DNA of 64,000 bases from Acetobacteraceae bacterium H6797 (GCA_015223225.1 JADFCQ010000001.1:1-64000); one strand, 5' to 3'. Positions 8,602 to 17,721 are shown, counted from the stretch's first letter. Numbers and translations: made by a program. The notes: generated by a model not told the origin, from the sequence alone.

Positions 8602-9590
8602 TGTTGCCACGGGGTCTTCTCCCAGATCTGGCGATAGCGGGCTTCTTGCGCGGGCATCTGCGCTTCCCATTCGGCGCCGGGCAGGTAGGCCATGGGCAAT
8701 TCGATTTGGCGCGCCTTTTCCGCCCACTGGGGCTTGGCCACCACGCGGGCGATGGCGTCCTGCAATTGCTGGGCGATCTCGTCCGGCATGCTGCGCGGCG
8801 CGCCGATGCCGCGCTCGCTGGTCATCAGGATGTCGTATCCCAGTTCGCGGAAGGTGGGCACGTCCGGCATCATCTCCCAACGTTGCGCGCCCATGCCCGC
8901 CAGCGGCCGCAGCGCCGGCTTGTCCTGGCCGAGCATCCCGATCTCGCCGAGATTGATGCCGGCCGCATCGATATGCTTCGCGAGCAGCGCGTTCTTCACC
9001 TGCCCAGCGCCGGCGAAGGGCGTGTGGATCAGCTCCGTCCCGGTCGCCGCCTGGAACAGCGTCAGTGCCAGATGATCGTCCGTCCCGACGCCCGAGGTGC
9101 CGAAGCTCAGCTCGCCCGGGCGGCGCTTCGCTTCCGCAATCAGATCGGCCAGCGACTTGAGCGGGGAATCCCGATGCACCACGAAGGCCGTCGGGTCATC
9201 CACCAGCCGGGCGATGGCGCGGATCTTGGTGCGGTCATAGCGGACGCGCCTCTCGATCGGGGCCGACAGATAGCCAGGCGTATTGATGCTGCCGATGGTG
9301 TAGCCATCCGGCCGCGCGGCCTGCAGCGTGACATAGGAGGTCTCACCGCCCGCGCCCGGCTTGTTGTTGATCACGAAATTCGCGCCGGGCAATTCCACGG
9401 ACAGCGCCTGCGCCAGCGCGCGCAGCATGACGTCGGTGCCGCCGCCGGGTGCGAAGCCCACTACGATTTCGATGGCGCGTCCCGCGGGCCAGGGCGTCTG
9501 AGCGAGGGCGGGGCGTGCCAGCGGCGATGCCGCGACGGCCGCGCCTGCCGTCAACACCAGACGGCGTGGCAGGATAGGTGGTATCGTCAT
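8598..9590 (-). CDS. Bug/TctC-family periplasmic solute-binding protein
   Basis: A 330-residue TTT receptor. The N terminus MTIPPILPRRLVLTAGAAVA is a signal peptide with a cut near ALA-QT. Landmarks are AIEIVVGFAPGGGTDVMLRA, NFVINNKPGAGGETSYVT, PDGYTIGSINTPGYL, LSFGTSGVGTDDHLALTLF and LIHTPFAGAGQVKNALLAKH. The usual VPYRG motif reads TPFAG here, and the binding-loop residues differ from the adjacent Bug gene. The two therefore probably bind different ligands or different forms of one ligand. The stop overlaps the start of the next gene (GTGA). Confidence 0.88.
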   Translation of the reverse strand: MTIPPILPRRLVLTAGAAVAASPLARPALAQTPWPAGRAIEIVVGFAPGGGTDVMLRALAQALSVELPGANFVINNKPGAGGETSYVTLQAARPDGYTIGSINTPGYLSAPIERRVRYDRTKIRAIARLVDDPTAFVVHRDSPLKSLADLIAEAKRRPGELSFGTSGVGTDDHLALTLFQAATGTELIHTPFAGAGQVKNALLAKHIDAAGINLGEIGMLGQDKPALRPLAGMGAQRWEMMPDVPTFRELGYDILMTSERGIGAPRSMPDEIAQQLQDAIARVVAKPQWAEKARQIELPMAYLPGAEWEAQMPAQEARYRQIWEKTPWQQ

Positions 9591-9735
9591 TCTTGGTTCC
9601 TCCTGTTGTTCAGGCCGTTTCGCCGCATTTAGCGGTCAACGGAAAAGCGCGCGGACAGTCCCAACGCCGCGCCGTGACACCAACGGGTGTCCCGGCGGCG
9701 GCGCGGCTCGAAGCCCTGCCCGCGCGTACCGGCGA

Positions 9736-10752
9736 TCAGACCGCCGGGATCAGATTTGCCGGCAACCGGCCCGGCACGACGACCGCGCCTTCCAGAGCCG
9801 GCAGGCGGCCATCCAGCACGGCGATGATGCTATCCGCGGCGCCACAGGCCATGCCGGTCGCCCCACGTGGCGTATTGGCGGCCAGATGCGGGGTCGGCAC
9901 CACGCGCGGATGGGTACGGAGCGGGCTATCGACGTCGAGCGGCTCCTTGGCGAAGACGTCGACGCCAGCCCAGCTGAGCTGCCCGGAATCCAGCGCGGCC
10001 AGCAACGCATCCTGATCCACGATGCCGCCACGGGCGGTGTGGACAAGAATGGCGCCCTTCGGCAGCAGGGCCAGCTCGGCGGCGCCGATCAGCCCGCGCG
10101 TTTCGGGCTCCAGGGGGCAGTGCAGCGACAGCACATCGGCCCGGCGCAGCAGTTCCGGCAGCGAGGAAACCCGCTCACCCGGCCCCGGCAGCGCGTCGCC
10201 ACGCAGGTAAGGGTCATAGGCCAGCACACGCATGCCGAAGGCATCGGCATAGCGCGCCACCTTGGAACCGATGGCGCCGTAGCCGACGATGCCAAGCGTC
10301 ATGCCGTCGATGTCACGGGTCATGCGCGAGGTCTTCTCCCAGAGGCCCTCACGCATGCCGGTGACGACCGAAGGCATGTCCTTGATCATGAAGAGCATCA
10401 GCGCCATCGCGTGTTCGGCGACAGAGCGGGCATTGGCGCCGGCCGCGCGCGTCACGGTCAGGCCGCGCACCTTCGCCGCCGGAATATCGATGCCATCGAT
10501 GCCCGCGCCATGCCGTGCGACCACGCGCAGTTCGGGCGCCGCCGCATCCATGACCGTGGCGTTGATGAAGCCCTGGCGATGCAGGATCGCCACGGGGCGG
10601 AGCTTGGCAATGGCGGCGAGAATCTCCTCCTCGCTCGGGTAGCCGGTCGTGCAATGCACGGCGTAGCCGGCTTCCTCCAGCATGGCGACGGCCTCCGGAG
10701 CCAGCTTGGCGGCCGAGACGAGGACGTTGGGGCGTGTGGTGGCGTCGGGCAT
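9736..10752 (-). CDS. D-2-hydroxyacid dehydrogenase (phosphoglycerate dehydrogenase-like)
   Basis: A 338-residue NAD(P)-dependent D-2-hydroxyacid dehydrogenase. The Rossmann motif is GIVGYGAIGSKVA. The catalytic triad reads Arg in HTARGGIVD, Glu in GVDVFAKEPLD and His in PTPHLAAN. There is no ACT or regulatory tail, so it is more likely catabolic than SerA for serine synthesis. The start MPDATTRPN at 10752 is chosen because the sequence upstream lacks dehydrogenase character. It lies between the RraA gene (90 bases upstream) and the Bug pair (145 bases downstream), all on the minus strand. It probably reduces or oxidises a 2-keto/2-hydroxy acid of the same pathway. Confidence 0.88.
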   Translation of the reverse strand: MPDATTRPNVLVSAAKLAPEAVAMLEEAGYAVHCTTGYPSEEEILAAIAKLRPVAILHRQGFINATVMDAAAPELRVVARHGAGIDGIDIPAAKVRGLTVTRAAGANARSVAEHAMALMLFMIKDMPSVVTGMREGLWEKTSRMTRDIDGMTLGIVGYGAIGSKVARYADAFGMRVLAYDPYLRGDALPGPGERVSSLPELLRRADVLSLHCPLEPETRGLIGAAELALLPKGAILVHTARGGIVDQDALLAALDSGQLSWAGVDVFAKEPLDVDSPLRTHPRVVPTPHLAANTPRGATGMACGAADSIIAVLDGRLPALEGAVVVPGRLPANLIPAV

Positions 10753-10841
10753 GAATGTCTTCCGAAGTGGAACGCGAAGCGGGGAGGACAGCCTGTCGAA
10801 ACGCCAGGCCGGGGAGGCAGGAGGCGGCGCGATGGCGCGCG

Positions 10842-11522
10842 CTAGTCGAGCCCCTCGCAACCCAGCTTCCGCAGGGCGGCATCGACCCAGGAGGCGTCAT
10901 GCGTGCCGGCCGCGATATTGGCGGCCTGTTTCTCCTCCGCCGCATGCTTGGCGCTCGCGGCGGCATGAATGGCTTCGGCCTGATCGAAAGGCACGCAGAG
11001 CAGCCCGTCATCATCCCCGATCATCAGGTCGCCCGGCGCGATCACCATGCCGTCGATGGCGATCGGCACGTTGATCTCGCCCGGACCGTCCTTGTACGGC
11101 CCACGATGCGTCACGCCCGCGGCGAAGACGGGGAAGTCCTGCGCGCGAATGGCGGCGCTGTCACGGATCGCGCCGTTCAGCACGATACCGCCCAGCCTGC
11201 GCTTGACCATCTGCGCCAGCATTAGATCGCCGATCAGCGCATTGGTGAGATCGCCGCCGGCATCGACCACGATCACGTCTCCGGGCTCGGCCAGCGCAAG
11301 GGCCTTGTGGATCATCAGGTTGTCGCCGGGGCGCGTCTTCACCGTCACCGCAGGGCCGCTCATGATCGCGCCCGGCGCATGCATGGGCCGCAGCCGCGCC
11401 CCGGCCGCCGTCATCCGGGACATGACGTCGCTGACATTGGCGACCGGCAGCGCGCGGAAGCGCTCGGCGAGCGCCGCATCGACGCGGCGGCTACGGGGAA
11501 GAATGCGAAATCCAAGGGTCAA
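10842..11522 (-). CDS. RraA-family protein, probable 4-hydroxy-4-methyl-2-oxoglutarate-type aldolase
   Basis: A 226-residue RraA-fold protein. The motif for class II pyruvate aldolases of this fold is present: GDL in LIGDLMLAQMVKRR, followed about 20 residues later by RD in VLNGAIRDSAAI. Members with this motif split 4-hydroxy-4-methyl-2-oxoglutarate or 4-carboxy-4-hydroxy-2-oxoadipate to pyruvate and a second keto acid; true RNase E inhibitors are a subset of the same family. Its neighbours are catabolic (dehydrogenase, Bug proteins, lactonase-like hydrolase), so the aldolase role is favoured. It is the first gene of the run 11522 to 6570. The LysR gene upstream is on the same strand, 271 bases away. 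Confidence 0.82.
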   Translation of the reverse strand: MTLGFRILPRSRRVDAALAERFRALPVANVSDVMSRMTAAGARLRPMHAPGAIMSGPAVTVKTRPGDNLMIHKALALAEPGDVIVVDAGGDLTNALIGDLMLAQMVKRRLGGIVLNGAIRDSAAIRAQDFPVFAAGVTHRGPYKDGPGEINVPIAIDGMVIAPGDLMIGDDDGLLCVPFDQAEAIHAAASAKHAAEEKQAANIAAGTHDASWVDAALRKLGCEGLD

Positions 11523-11793
11523 GGCGGTCTCCTCCTCGGGCAGGCGCGATTGCCGCGCTTTCTTGATTGATCAAGCTCGGCGCGCCGCGATACGGACTCG
11601 ACAAAAACGCAACGCTATTTCAGAATAGTGGTCCATCGGCGAAAGATGCAAGCCTCTAATCGGCGGCACAGCGGCTGCCGCCTGCCCTGCTCTCGGCTTT
11701 TCCGTAGGTGGAGATGGCGCCTTCAGCCTGGCCGCGTCGGCGGCGCGCACGGAGCGGAAGCGGCGGGCCGGCGCGAAAACCGGCGTGCCGCCT

Positions 11794-12699
11794 TCACTCT
11801 TCTCCGCGCATATGCCTATCGATCGCTTCGAGCAGCAGCTGTGCCGCAGGCGCGAGTTCCCGCCCCTTTCGCGTGATCACGCAGATCGTCCTTTCGACGG
11901 CCGGGTTCTCCAGGAGCCGGAAATGGAACTCGCTGAACAGCGGCAAGCGCGCGACCAGGGCGGGCACGATGGAAATGCCGTCCCCGCCGCGCAGCAGCCA
12001 GTAGAGCATATTGACCGTCGAGACCTCGTATTGCGGCGCACGCAGAATCTCGCGCAGCGCGGGCACTTCCTGCACCTGCATGCGCGTTCCCGTATCCATC
12101 GTCAGGGCGAAGTAGCGCTGTCCTTCCAGCGCCGCGCCTTCCAGCGGCCCCGCCTCGGCGGCGAAGGGATGCGAGGCGGCGCAGATCACCCCCAGCCGGT
12201 CCTTGAGCAAAGGGCGAAAGGAAAGCGCCGGTTCATCGGCCCATTGGCTGGTGAAGCCGAGATCGGCGGCGCCCGTGAGAACGCGCTGCTGGATATCGCC
12301 CGATACGCCATCGCGGATCGTCAACCCGACATTCGGATATCGCGCCATGAAGCCGCTGATCGCCGGCGCCAGCACATGCGCCATGACGGAGGCCGCCGTG
12401 GCGACACTCACATGCCCGCGCTCGCCATTGGCCGTCGCCCGCATATCCGCGATGGCGCCGTCGAAATCCCGCAACAGCCGCTGCGCGACGAGCAGGAACT
12501 CGCTGCCCGCGGCGGTGAGATCGACCCGCCTGGTCGTGCGATTGAACAGCCGCAGCCCCAGCGCCTGTTCCAGCTGCTGCACGCTCGCCGTCAGCGCCGA
12601 CTGGGTGAGGAACAGCCGTTCGGCGGCGGCAGTGAAACTACCCTCCACCGCGACGGCGACGAAACAGCGAAGCTGACGGACGGAGGCGCTGGATTGCAT
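11794..12699 (-). CDS. LysR-family transcriptional regulator
   Basis: A 301-residue regulator with an N-terminal helix-turn-helix (LRCFVAVAVEGSFTAAAERL, then LTQSALTASVQQLEQALGLR) and a substrate-binding-fold effector domain (AADLGFTSQWADEPALSF). It diverges from hyuA at 12873 across 173 bases that are unusually AT-rich and carry the palindrome GATTAATC. It therefore most likely controls the hyuA-hyuB-Bug operon. It also lies upstream of, and on the same strand as, the RraA operon, which it could affect by read-through. Confidence 0.88.
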   Translation of the reverse strand: MQSSASVRQLRCFVAVAVEGSFTAAAERLFLTQSALTASVQQLEQALGLRLFNRTTRRVDLTAAGSEFLLVAQRLLRDFDGAIADMRATANGERGHVSVATAASVMAHVLAPAISGFMARYPNVGLTIRDGVSGDIQQRVLTGAADLGFTSQWADEPALSFRPLLKDRLGVICAASHPFAAEAGPLEGAALEGQRYFALTMDTGTRMQVQEVPALREILRAPQYEVSTVNMLYWLLRGGDGISIVPALVARLPLFSEFHFRLLENPAVERTICVITRKGRELAPAAQLLLEAIDRHMRGEE

Positions 12700-12723
12700 C
12701 GCGGGCGATGATTGAGCGATGAA

Positions 12724-12737
12724 ATCGATTAATCAAT
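12724..12737. promoter_or_regulatory. Candidate LysR-type operator between lysR and hyuA
   Basis: ATCGATTAATCAAT is a near-perfect dyad around the 8-base palindrome GATTAATC, with one mismatched pair. It lies in an AT-rich patch (about 12715-12775) within otherwise GC-rich DNA and between divergent genes. It fits a LysR box or the core of the divergent promoters; no hexamers close to sigma-70 consensus were assigned. Confidence 0.4.
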
Positions 12738-12872
12738 CCAAAATTCCAATTTGTTTTGCCAATTAAAAAGCCTCACGGTTTCGACAGATCGGCGCGAAAC
12801 CGGCGGAGAGGCAGCCGTCGCGCCAGACCCATTGTCCCGACCGACTTAACCGACACGTCTGGAATATCCTGA

Positions 12873-14936
12873 ATGTTGAGATTGGCAGCCGATATCGGCG
12901 GCACTTTCACGGATGTCGTCGCCTATGACCTGGCCGATGGCGCCGTCGCCTTCGCCAAGGCGCCCTCCACGCCGCAGGAACCGGCGAAGGGCGTGCTCGA
13001 CGCCCTCTCCGTCCTCGCCGCCCAGCGTGGCGAGGCCCTGCCCGACATGCTTGCACGGGCCGAAAACTTCCTTCACGGCACCACCGTCGCCACCAATACC
13101 CTCGCCGAGGGCACCGGCCCGCGCGCCGGCCTGCTGACCACGCGCGGCTTCCGCGACGTTCTGGAACTGCGCGAGGGCACCAAGCAGGACCGCTACGCCC
13201 TCCGCACCCCCTTCCCCGAAGCCCTGATCCCCCGCGAATACCGGCTGGAGGTTTCCGAGCGGATCGGTTGGGACGGCAGCCTGCGCGAGGCGCTGGACGA
13301 GGATGGCGCCCGCGCCGCCATCGCCGCGCTGCGGGCCGAGAAGGTGGAAGTGCTCGTCATCGGCCTGCTCCATGCGCATGCCAATCCGATGCATGAGCGG
13401 CGGCTGGCCGCCCTGGTCGAGGAAAGCGGCTGGGCCGTGCCCGTCATCCTCTCGCACCAGGTGCTGAACCGGCAGGGCGAGTATCAGCGATTCTCGACGG
13501 CTGCCGTGAACGCCATCGTCACCCCTCGCCTCGCCGGCTATCTCCGCAAGCTCGAAGCAGGGCTCGTCGAGGCGGCAGGCAAGGCGCTGCCGGTGATGAT
13601 CATGCAAAGCTCGGGCGGCCTGCTGCCCGCGCCGGCGGCGAGCGAATTCGGCGTCGGCTGCGTCACCAGCGGCCCCGCCGGCGGCGCCATCGCCAGCGCC
13701 TTCCTGACGCGCAGCATCGAGGGCAGCCAGGCGGTCGCCTTCGATATCGGCGGCACGACGACCGATATCTCCCTCATCGAGGCCGGCCGCGCTGTCGAGC
13801 GCCTGCGCACGGATAGCGATGCGCATACCATCGCCATTCCCTCCATCGACATCCGCGTCGAGGCCATCGGCGGCGGTTCCATTGCTTCGGTCGATGCGGG
13901 CGGTGTGCTCTCCGTCGGCCCCCGCAGCGCGGGCGCCATGCCCGGCCCGGCGGCCTATGGCCGTGGCGGCCAGCGCGCGACGGTGACGGACGCGGCCGTG
14001 GTGCTCGGCTATCTCGCCGAGGGCGCCTTCATGGGCGGCCGCCTTCCCCTCTCGCGCAGCCTCGCCGCCGAGGTGGTGGCGCGCGACGTGGCCGAACCGC
14101 TCGGCCTCTCGCTGGAAGACGCAGCCCGCGCCATCTACCGCCTCGCCGCCACCAAGGTCGCCGAAGGCGTCCGCGCCACCACCGTCGGGCGCGGCATCGA
14201 CCCGCGCGATCTCGTGCTGATCGGCTTCGGCGGCGCGGGCGGGCTCTATATGGATCTCGTGGCCCGGGAGCTGGAGATGGAGACGGCCATCGCGCCCCGC
14301 GCGGCTTCCGTCCTCTCCGCCTTCGGCTTCCTGGCGGCCCCCGTCCGCTTCGACGATGGCCGTACCCTGTCCCTCCCGCTGAACGGGCTCGACGCGGCCC
14401 TGTTGCGCGAGACCTTTGCGGGCATGGCCGCCGCCCTCGCCGCGCGCCTCGCCGATGCGGGCTTCCCCGCCGAGCGGCAGCGCTTCGAATACCGGCTGGA
14501 CTGCCGCTATATCCGCCAGGTCGGCACGGTCGAGGTGCTCGCCACCGGCGATGAAAGCCTCGAGGCCATCGCCGAGAATTTCGCCCGCCGCTACGAGGCG
14601 CTCTACGGCCATCGCCACCCCGGCGAGGTCTGCGTGATCGAGAATTGCCGCGTCTCGGCCTTCGGCCTGCAGCAGGCCATCGACTTCCCCGCCGCTTCCG
14701 GTAGCGCCACCCCCGCCGAGGCCCTGCGCGGCCATCGCCGCGTCTATGGCGACCGTGGCTGGGAGGAATACCCGGTCTACGGCTTCGAGGAACTGGCCCC
14801 CGGCGCGACCGTCACCGGCCCGGCCCTGCTGGAATCCACCACCACCACCATCGTCGTCGAGACCGGCAGCGGCGTGACCATCGATCGCTTCGGCGGCGCC
14901 GTCCTGCGCCCGGCCATTCAGGAGCAGGGCGCATGA
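12873..14936 (+). CDS. hyuA: Hydantoinase/oxoprolinase family subunit A (ATP-dependent)
   Basis: A 687-residue ASKHA-fold subunit. The N-terminal ATP-site motif reads LAADIGGTFTDVVAYD, a second phosphate loop is AFDIGGTTTDISLIEAG (about 290), and the C-terminal signature is GFGGAGGLYMDLVA. Enzymes of this family (N-methylhydantoinase, 5-oxoprolinase, acetone/acetophenone carboxylase) use ATP to activate an amide or carbonyl and act with subunit B. The stop overlaps the hyuB start as ATGA, so a 1:1 complex is expected. The Bug gene 92 bases after hyuB probably supplies the substrate. Hydantoin, oxoproline or a related lactam is likely, but the compound is not readable from sequence. Confidence 0.9.
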   Translation: MLRLAADIGGTFTDVVAYDLADGAVAFAKAPSTPQEPAKGVLDALSVLAAQRGEALPDMLARAENFLHGTTVATNTLAEGTGPRAGLLTTRGFRDVLELREGTKQDRYALRTPFPEALIPREYRLEVSERIGWDGSLREALDEDGARAAIAALRAEKVEVLVIGLLHAHANPMHERRLAALVEESGWAVPVILSHQVLNRQGEYQRFSTAAVNAIVTPRLAGYLRKLEAGLVEAAGKALPVMIMQSSGGLLPAPAASEFGVGCVTSGPAGGAIASAFLTRSIEGSQAVAFDIGGTTTDISLIEAGRAVERLRTDSDAHTIAIPSIDIRVEAIGGGSIASVDAGGVLSVGPRSAGAMPGPAAYGRGGQRATVTDAAVVLGYLAEGAFMGGRLPLSRSLAAEVVARDVAEPLGLSLEDAARAIYRLAATKVAEGVRATTVGRGIDPRDLVLIGFGGAGGLYMDLVARELEMETAIAPRAASVLSAFGFLAAPVRFDDGRTLSLPLNGLDAALLRETFAGMAAALAARLADAGFPAERQRFEYRLDCRYIRQVGTVEVLATGDESLEAIAENFARRYEALYGHRHPGEVCVIENCRVSAFGLQQAIDFPAASGSATPAEALRGHRRVYGDRGWEEYPVYGFEELAPGATVTGPALLESTTTTIVVETGSGVTIDRFGGAVLRPAIQEQGA

Positions 14937-16585
14937 ACGCCATCACCCGCACCGGCGCCGATGCGCTCACCGTCTCGGTCATCCGCGCCAAGCTGAAGGC
15001 CATCGTGGAGGAAGTGGTGGAGGTCATGGCCCGCACCGCCTTCTCTCCGCTGCTGAACCAGTCGCGCGATTTCTCCACCGCCATCATCGACGGCCAGGGC
15101 CGGTTGCTGAGCCAGGCGGAGCGCGTGCCCATCCATATGGGCGCCCTGCCCTTCGCCGTCGCCGCCGTGCAGGAGCGCTTCGGCACGGATATCACCGAGG
15201 GCGACGTCTTTCTGCTCAACGACCCTTATTTCGGCGGCAGCCACCTGCCGGATTTCACCCTCTGCCTCCCCGTCTTCGCCGAAGGCCAGGTGCGCTTCTG
15301 GGTGGTGAACCGCGCGCATCAGGGTGATATCGGCGGCATCTCCCCCGGCGGCTACAGCCCCGAGGCGACGCAGATCTGGCATGAGGGCCTGCGCCTGCCG
15401 CCGGTGAAGATGGTGGAGGGCGGGAAGCTCGCCGAGGCCGTGCTCGACATCATCTGCCTGAATTCCCGCATGAGCGACGATACGCGCGGCGATGTGCTGG
15501 CCCAGCTCGCCTCCGTCCGCGTCGGCGCCGAGCGGCTGGCAGCGCTCTGCGCCCGCTACGGCATCGCCCGCACCGAAGCTTGCTGCGAGGCCATTCTCGA
15601 TGCCGGCGAACGCGCCATGCGCGCCCAGCTCCGCGCCTGGGCCGATGGCGTCTATGAAGGCGAAAGCTGGCTCGACCCGCCGAAGCTGGGCGCGCAGCCC
15701 GTGCGCATCCATGCCCGCGTGACCATCAAGGGCGACACCGCCGAGATCGACCTCTCGCAGAGCGATGACCAGCTCCCGAACTTTCTCAACAGCTCGCTGC
15801 CCAATACCATCGCCTCGGTCAATGTCGCCTTCATGTATCTCAGCGAGAGCCAGGAGGCGCAGAACGAGGGCAGCTCCCGCCCGCTGACCATCGTGACGCG
15901 GCTGGGCAGCGTGGTGGAGCCCAAGGCCCCCGCCCCCGTCACGGCCTGCACCACGCTGACGGCAAGCGTGGTCATCGAGGCCATCATGAAGGCGCTGGAA
16001 GCCGCGGCCCCCGGCCAGGTGCTCTGCGGCTTCGCCCGGCGCTTCCGCTTCGCCATCGCGGGGGAGGACCGCAACGGGCGGCGCTTCCTCTGGCATTATT
16101 TCTCCAATCGCGGCGGTGCGGGCGCCCATGCGGTCTGCGACGGCTGGAGCAATCTGGGCGTGGTGCACAGCCCCGGCGGCAATACGGCGCCGAGCGTGGA
16201 GCGGACGGAATCCGTCTTCCCCTTCACCATCGAGGCCTATCACCTCCGCCCCAATTCGGCGGGCGACGGCATGCATCGCGGCGGCCTCGGCGGGGTCTAT
16301 GCCCTTCGTTATGAAGGCACCGCCCCCGCGCTCATGACGCCCACGGGCGATGGCGTGGACGTGCCGCCCTATGGCCTCGCGGGCGGCAAGCCCGGCCTCG
16401 GCAATCAGGTGCTGTTGGAACAGGGCGGGCAGATGGCCCCGCTCCAAAGCAAGGCCGGCACGCAGATGCTGCAGCCGGGCGGGCGGCTCGTCTGCCTCTC
16501 CGCTGGCGGCGGCGGCTATGGCGATCCGGCGCGGCGTGACCCGGCGCTGCGCGAGCGTGACCGCCGACGAGGCTACACGGACTGA
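14933..16585 (+). CDS. hyuB: Hydantoinase/oxoprolinase family subunit B
   Basis: A 550-residue subunit B. Family landmarks are FSPLLNQSRDFSTAIIDGQG near the N terminus, FLLNDPYFGGSHLPDFTLC, VVNRAHQGDIGGISPGGY, and the C-terminal glycine-rich SAGGGGYGDPARRDP typical of the family. It forms the catalytic complex with HyuA, whose last codon overlaps its start. Length is normal. A GC-rich hairpin at 16603-16623 lies between its stop and the next Bug gene and has no T-run, so transcription may continue. Confidence 0.9.
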   Translation: MNAITRTGADALTVSVIRAKLKAIVEEVVEVMARTAFSPLLNQSRDFSTAIIDGQGRLLSQAERVPIHMGALPFAVAAVQERFGTDITEGDVFLLNDPYFGGSHLPDFTLCLPVFAEGQVRFWVVNRAHQGDIGGISPGGYSPEATQIWHEGLRLPPVKMVEGGKLAEAVLDIICLNSRMSDDTRGDVLAQLASVRVGAERLAALCARYGIARTEACCEAILDAGERAMRAQLRAWADGVYEGESWLDPPKLGAQPVRIHARVTIKGDTAEIDLSQSDDQLPNFLNSSLPNTIASVNVAFMYLSESQEAQNEGSSRPLTIVTRLGSVVEPKAPAPVTACTTLTASVVIEAIMKALEAAAPGQVLCGFARRFRFAIAGEDRNGRRFLWHYFSNRGGAGAHAVCDGWSNLGVVHSPGGNTAPSVERTESVFPFTIEAYHLRPNSAGDGMHRGGLGGVYALRYEGTAPALMTPTGDGVDVPPYGLAGGKPGLGNQVLLEQGGQMAPLQSKAGTQMLQPGGRLVCLSAGGGGYGDPARRDPALRERDRRRGYTD

Positions 16586-16677
16586 AGCACAGACTAAGCG
16601 ACGGGCCGGCGGAAGACCGGCCCGCCAATCCAGAGGAAGCCAGTACGAAACCCCAATGCCCTGAAAGGGCTCATCGC

Positions 16678-17655
16678 ATGACCAATATCACCCGCCGCCA
16701 GGCCCTCGCCGGGCTTTCCGCCGGCTTCCTCGCCACCGGCGCGCAGGCTCAGGAGCGCTACCCCTCCCGCGCCGTGCAGATCGTGCTCTCCTGGGCGCCC
16801 GGCGGCTCCTCGGATACCGTGACGCGCCTCCTGGCCCAGGGGCTGGGCACGGTGCTGAACGGCAATTTCGTGGTCGACAACCGCCCCGGCGCGGGCGGGA
16901 CGATCGGGCATGCCTATGTCGCCCGCGCCAAGCCCGATGGCTATACGCTGCTGGTCGCGACCAACAGCACCTATGCCATCGCGCCCTATCTCTACGAGAG
17001 CATCCCCTATGACGGGAACACGGCCTTCACGCCGATCTCGCTGCTGGCGACCAATGGGCAGATCCTCTGCGTGCATCCTTCCGTGCCGGCCAATACGGTT
17101 GCCGAGTTCATCGCCCTGGCCAAGGCCAAGCCCGACACCATCCCTTATGCCTCCTCGGGCATCGGCGCGACGAGCCATCTGGCGGCCGAACTGCTGATGT
17201 CCATGGGCGGGATCACGCTGGTCCACGTCCCCTATCGCGGCGGGGCGGAGCCGGTGCAGGCGCTGATCAGCGGCCAGGTCATGATGAATTTCATGGATGC
17301 CAGCACGGCCAAGCCCCTGATCGAGAGCGGGGCCATCAAGGGCCTGGGCGTCAGCACGCCCCAGCGTTCGCCGCTGCTGCCGCAAGTGCCGACCATCATG
17401 GAATCCGGCCTGCCGGGCTTCGAGTCCTCCACGGATTTCGCCCTCATGGCCCCCGCCGGCCTCCCTGCCCCGCTGGTCGAGACGCTCTATGACGCCTCGC
17501 GCAAGGCCCTGGCCCTGCCTGCGACGGCCGACCGGCTGAAGAACATGGGCATGACGGTGATCTCCGGCACCCCGGCTGAATTCGGCCCCTATGCGGCGAA
17601 GGAAAACGCCAAGTGGTCGAGCATCATCCGCGAGCGGGGCATCAAGGCGAGCTGA
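16678..17655 (+). CDS. Bug/TctC-family periplasmic solute-binding protein
   Basis: A 325-residue TTT receptor. It starts MTNITRRQALAGLSAGFLA, a twin-arginine-like signal peptide with a cut near AQA-QE. Landmarks are VQIVLSWAPGGSSDTVTRLL, FVVDNRPGAGGTIGHAYVA, PDGYTLLVATNSTYA, IPYASSGIGATSHLAAELL and LVHVPYRGGAEPVQALISGQ. It follows hyuAB on the same strand and is presumably the uptake receptor for the compound HyuAB processes. It converges with the GNAT gene at 17744. Confidence 0.9.
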   Translation: MTNITRRQALAGLSAGFLATGAQAQERYPSRAVQIVLSWAPGGSSDTVTRLLAQGLGTVLNGNFVVDNRPGAGGTIGHAYVARAKPDGYTLLVATNSTYAIAPYLYESIPYDGNTAFTPISLLATNGQILCVHPSVPANTVAEFIALAKAKPDTIPYASSGIGATSHLAAELLMSMGGITLVHVPYRGGAEPVQALISGQVMMNFMDASTAKPLIESGAIKGLGVSTPQRSPLLPQVPTIMESGLPGFESSTDFALMAPAGLPAPLVETLYDASRKALALPATADRLKNMGMTVISGTPAEFGPYAAKENAKWSSIIRERGIKAS

Positions 17656-17684
17656 CGCGCCTTTAGTACTAGGTATTGCCGACA

Positions 17685-17721
17685 GGGTGTCGCCGGGGAG
17701 GCTTTCCTCCAGGCGACGCCC
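17685..17721. terminator. Long GC hairpin between convergent genes (REP-like, possible bidirectional terminator)
   Basis: GGGTGTCGCC at 17685-17694 pairs with GGCGACGCCC at 17712-17721, and GGAGG pairs with CCTCC inside, around a CTTT loop. There is no T-run on either side, so intrinsic termination is uncertain. Its inner GGGGAGGCTTTCCTCC-like core resembles hairpins at 19683 and 26388, suggesting a dispersed intergenic repeat. Confidence 0.45.
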
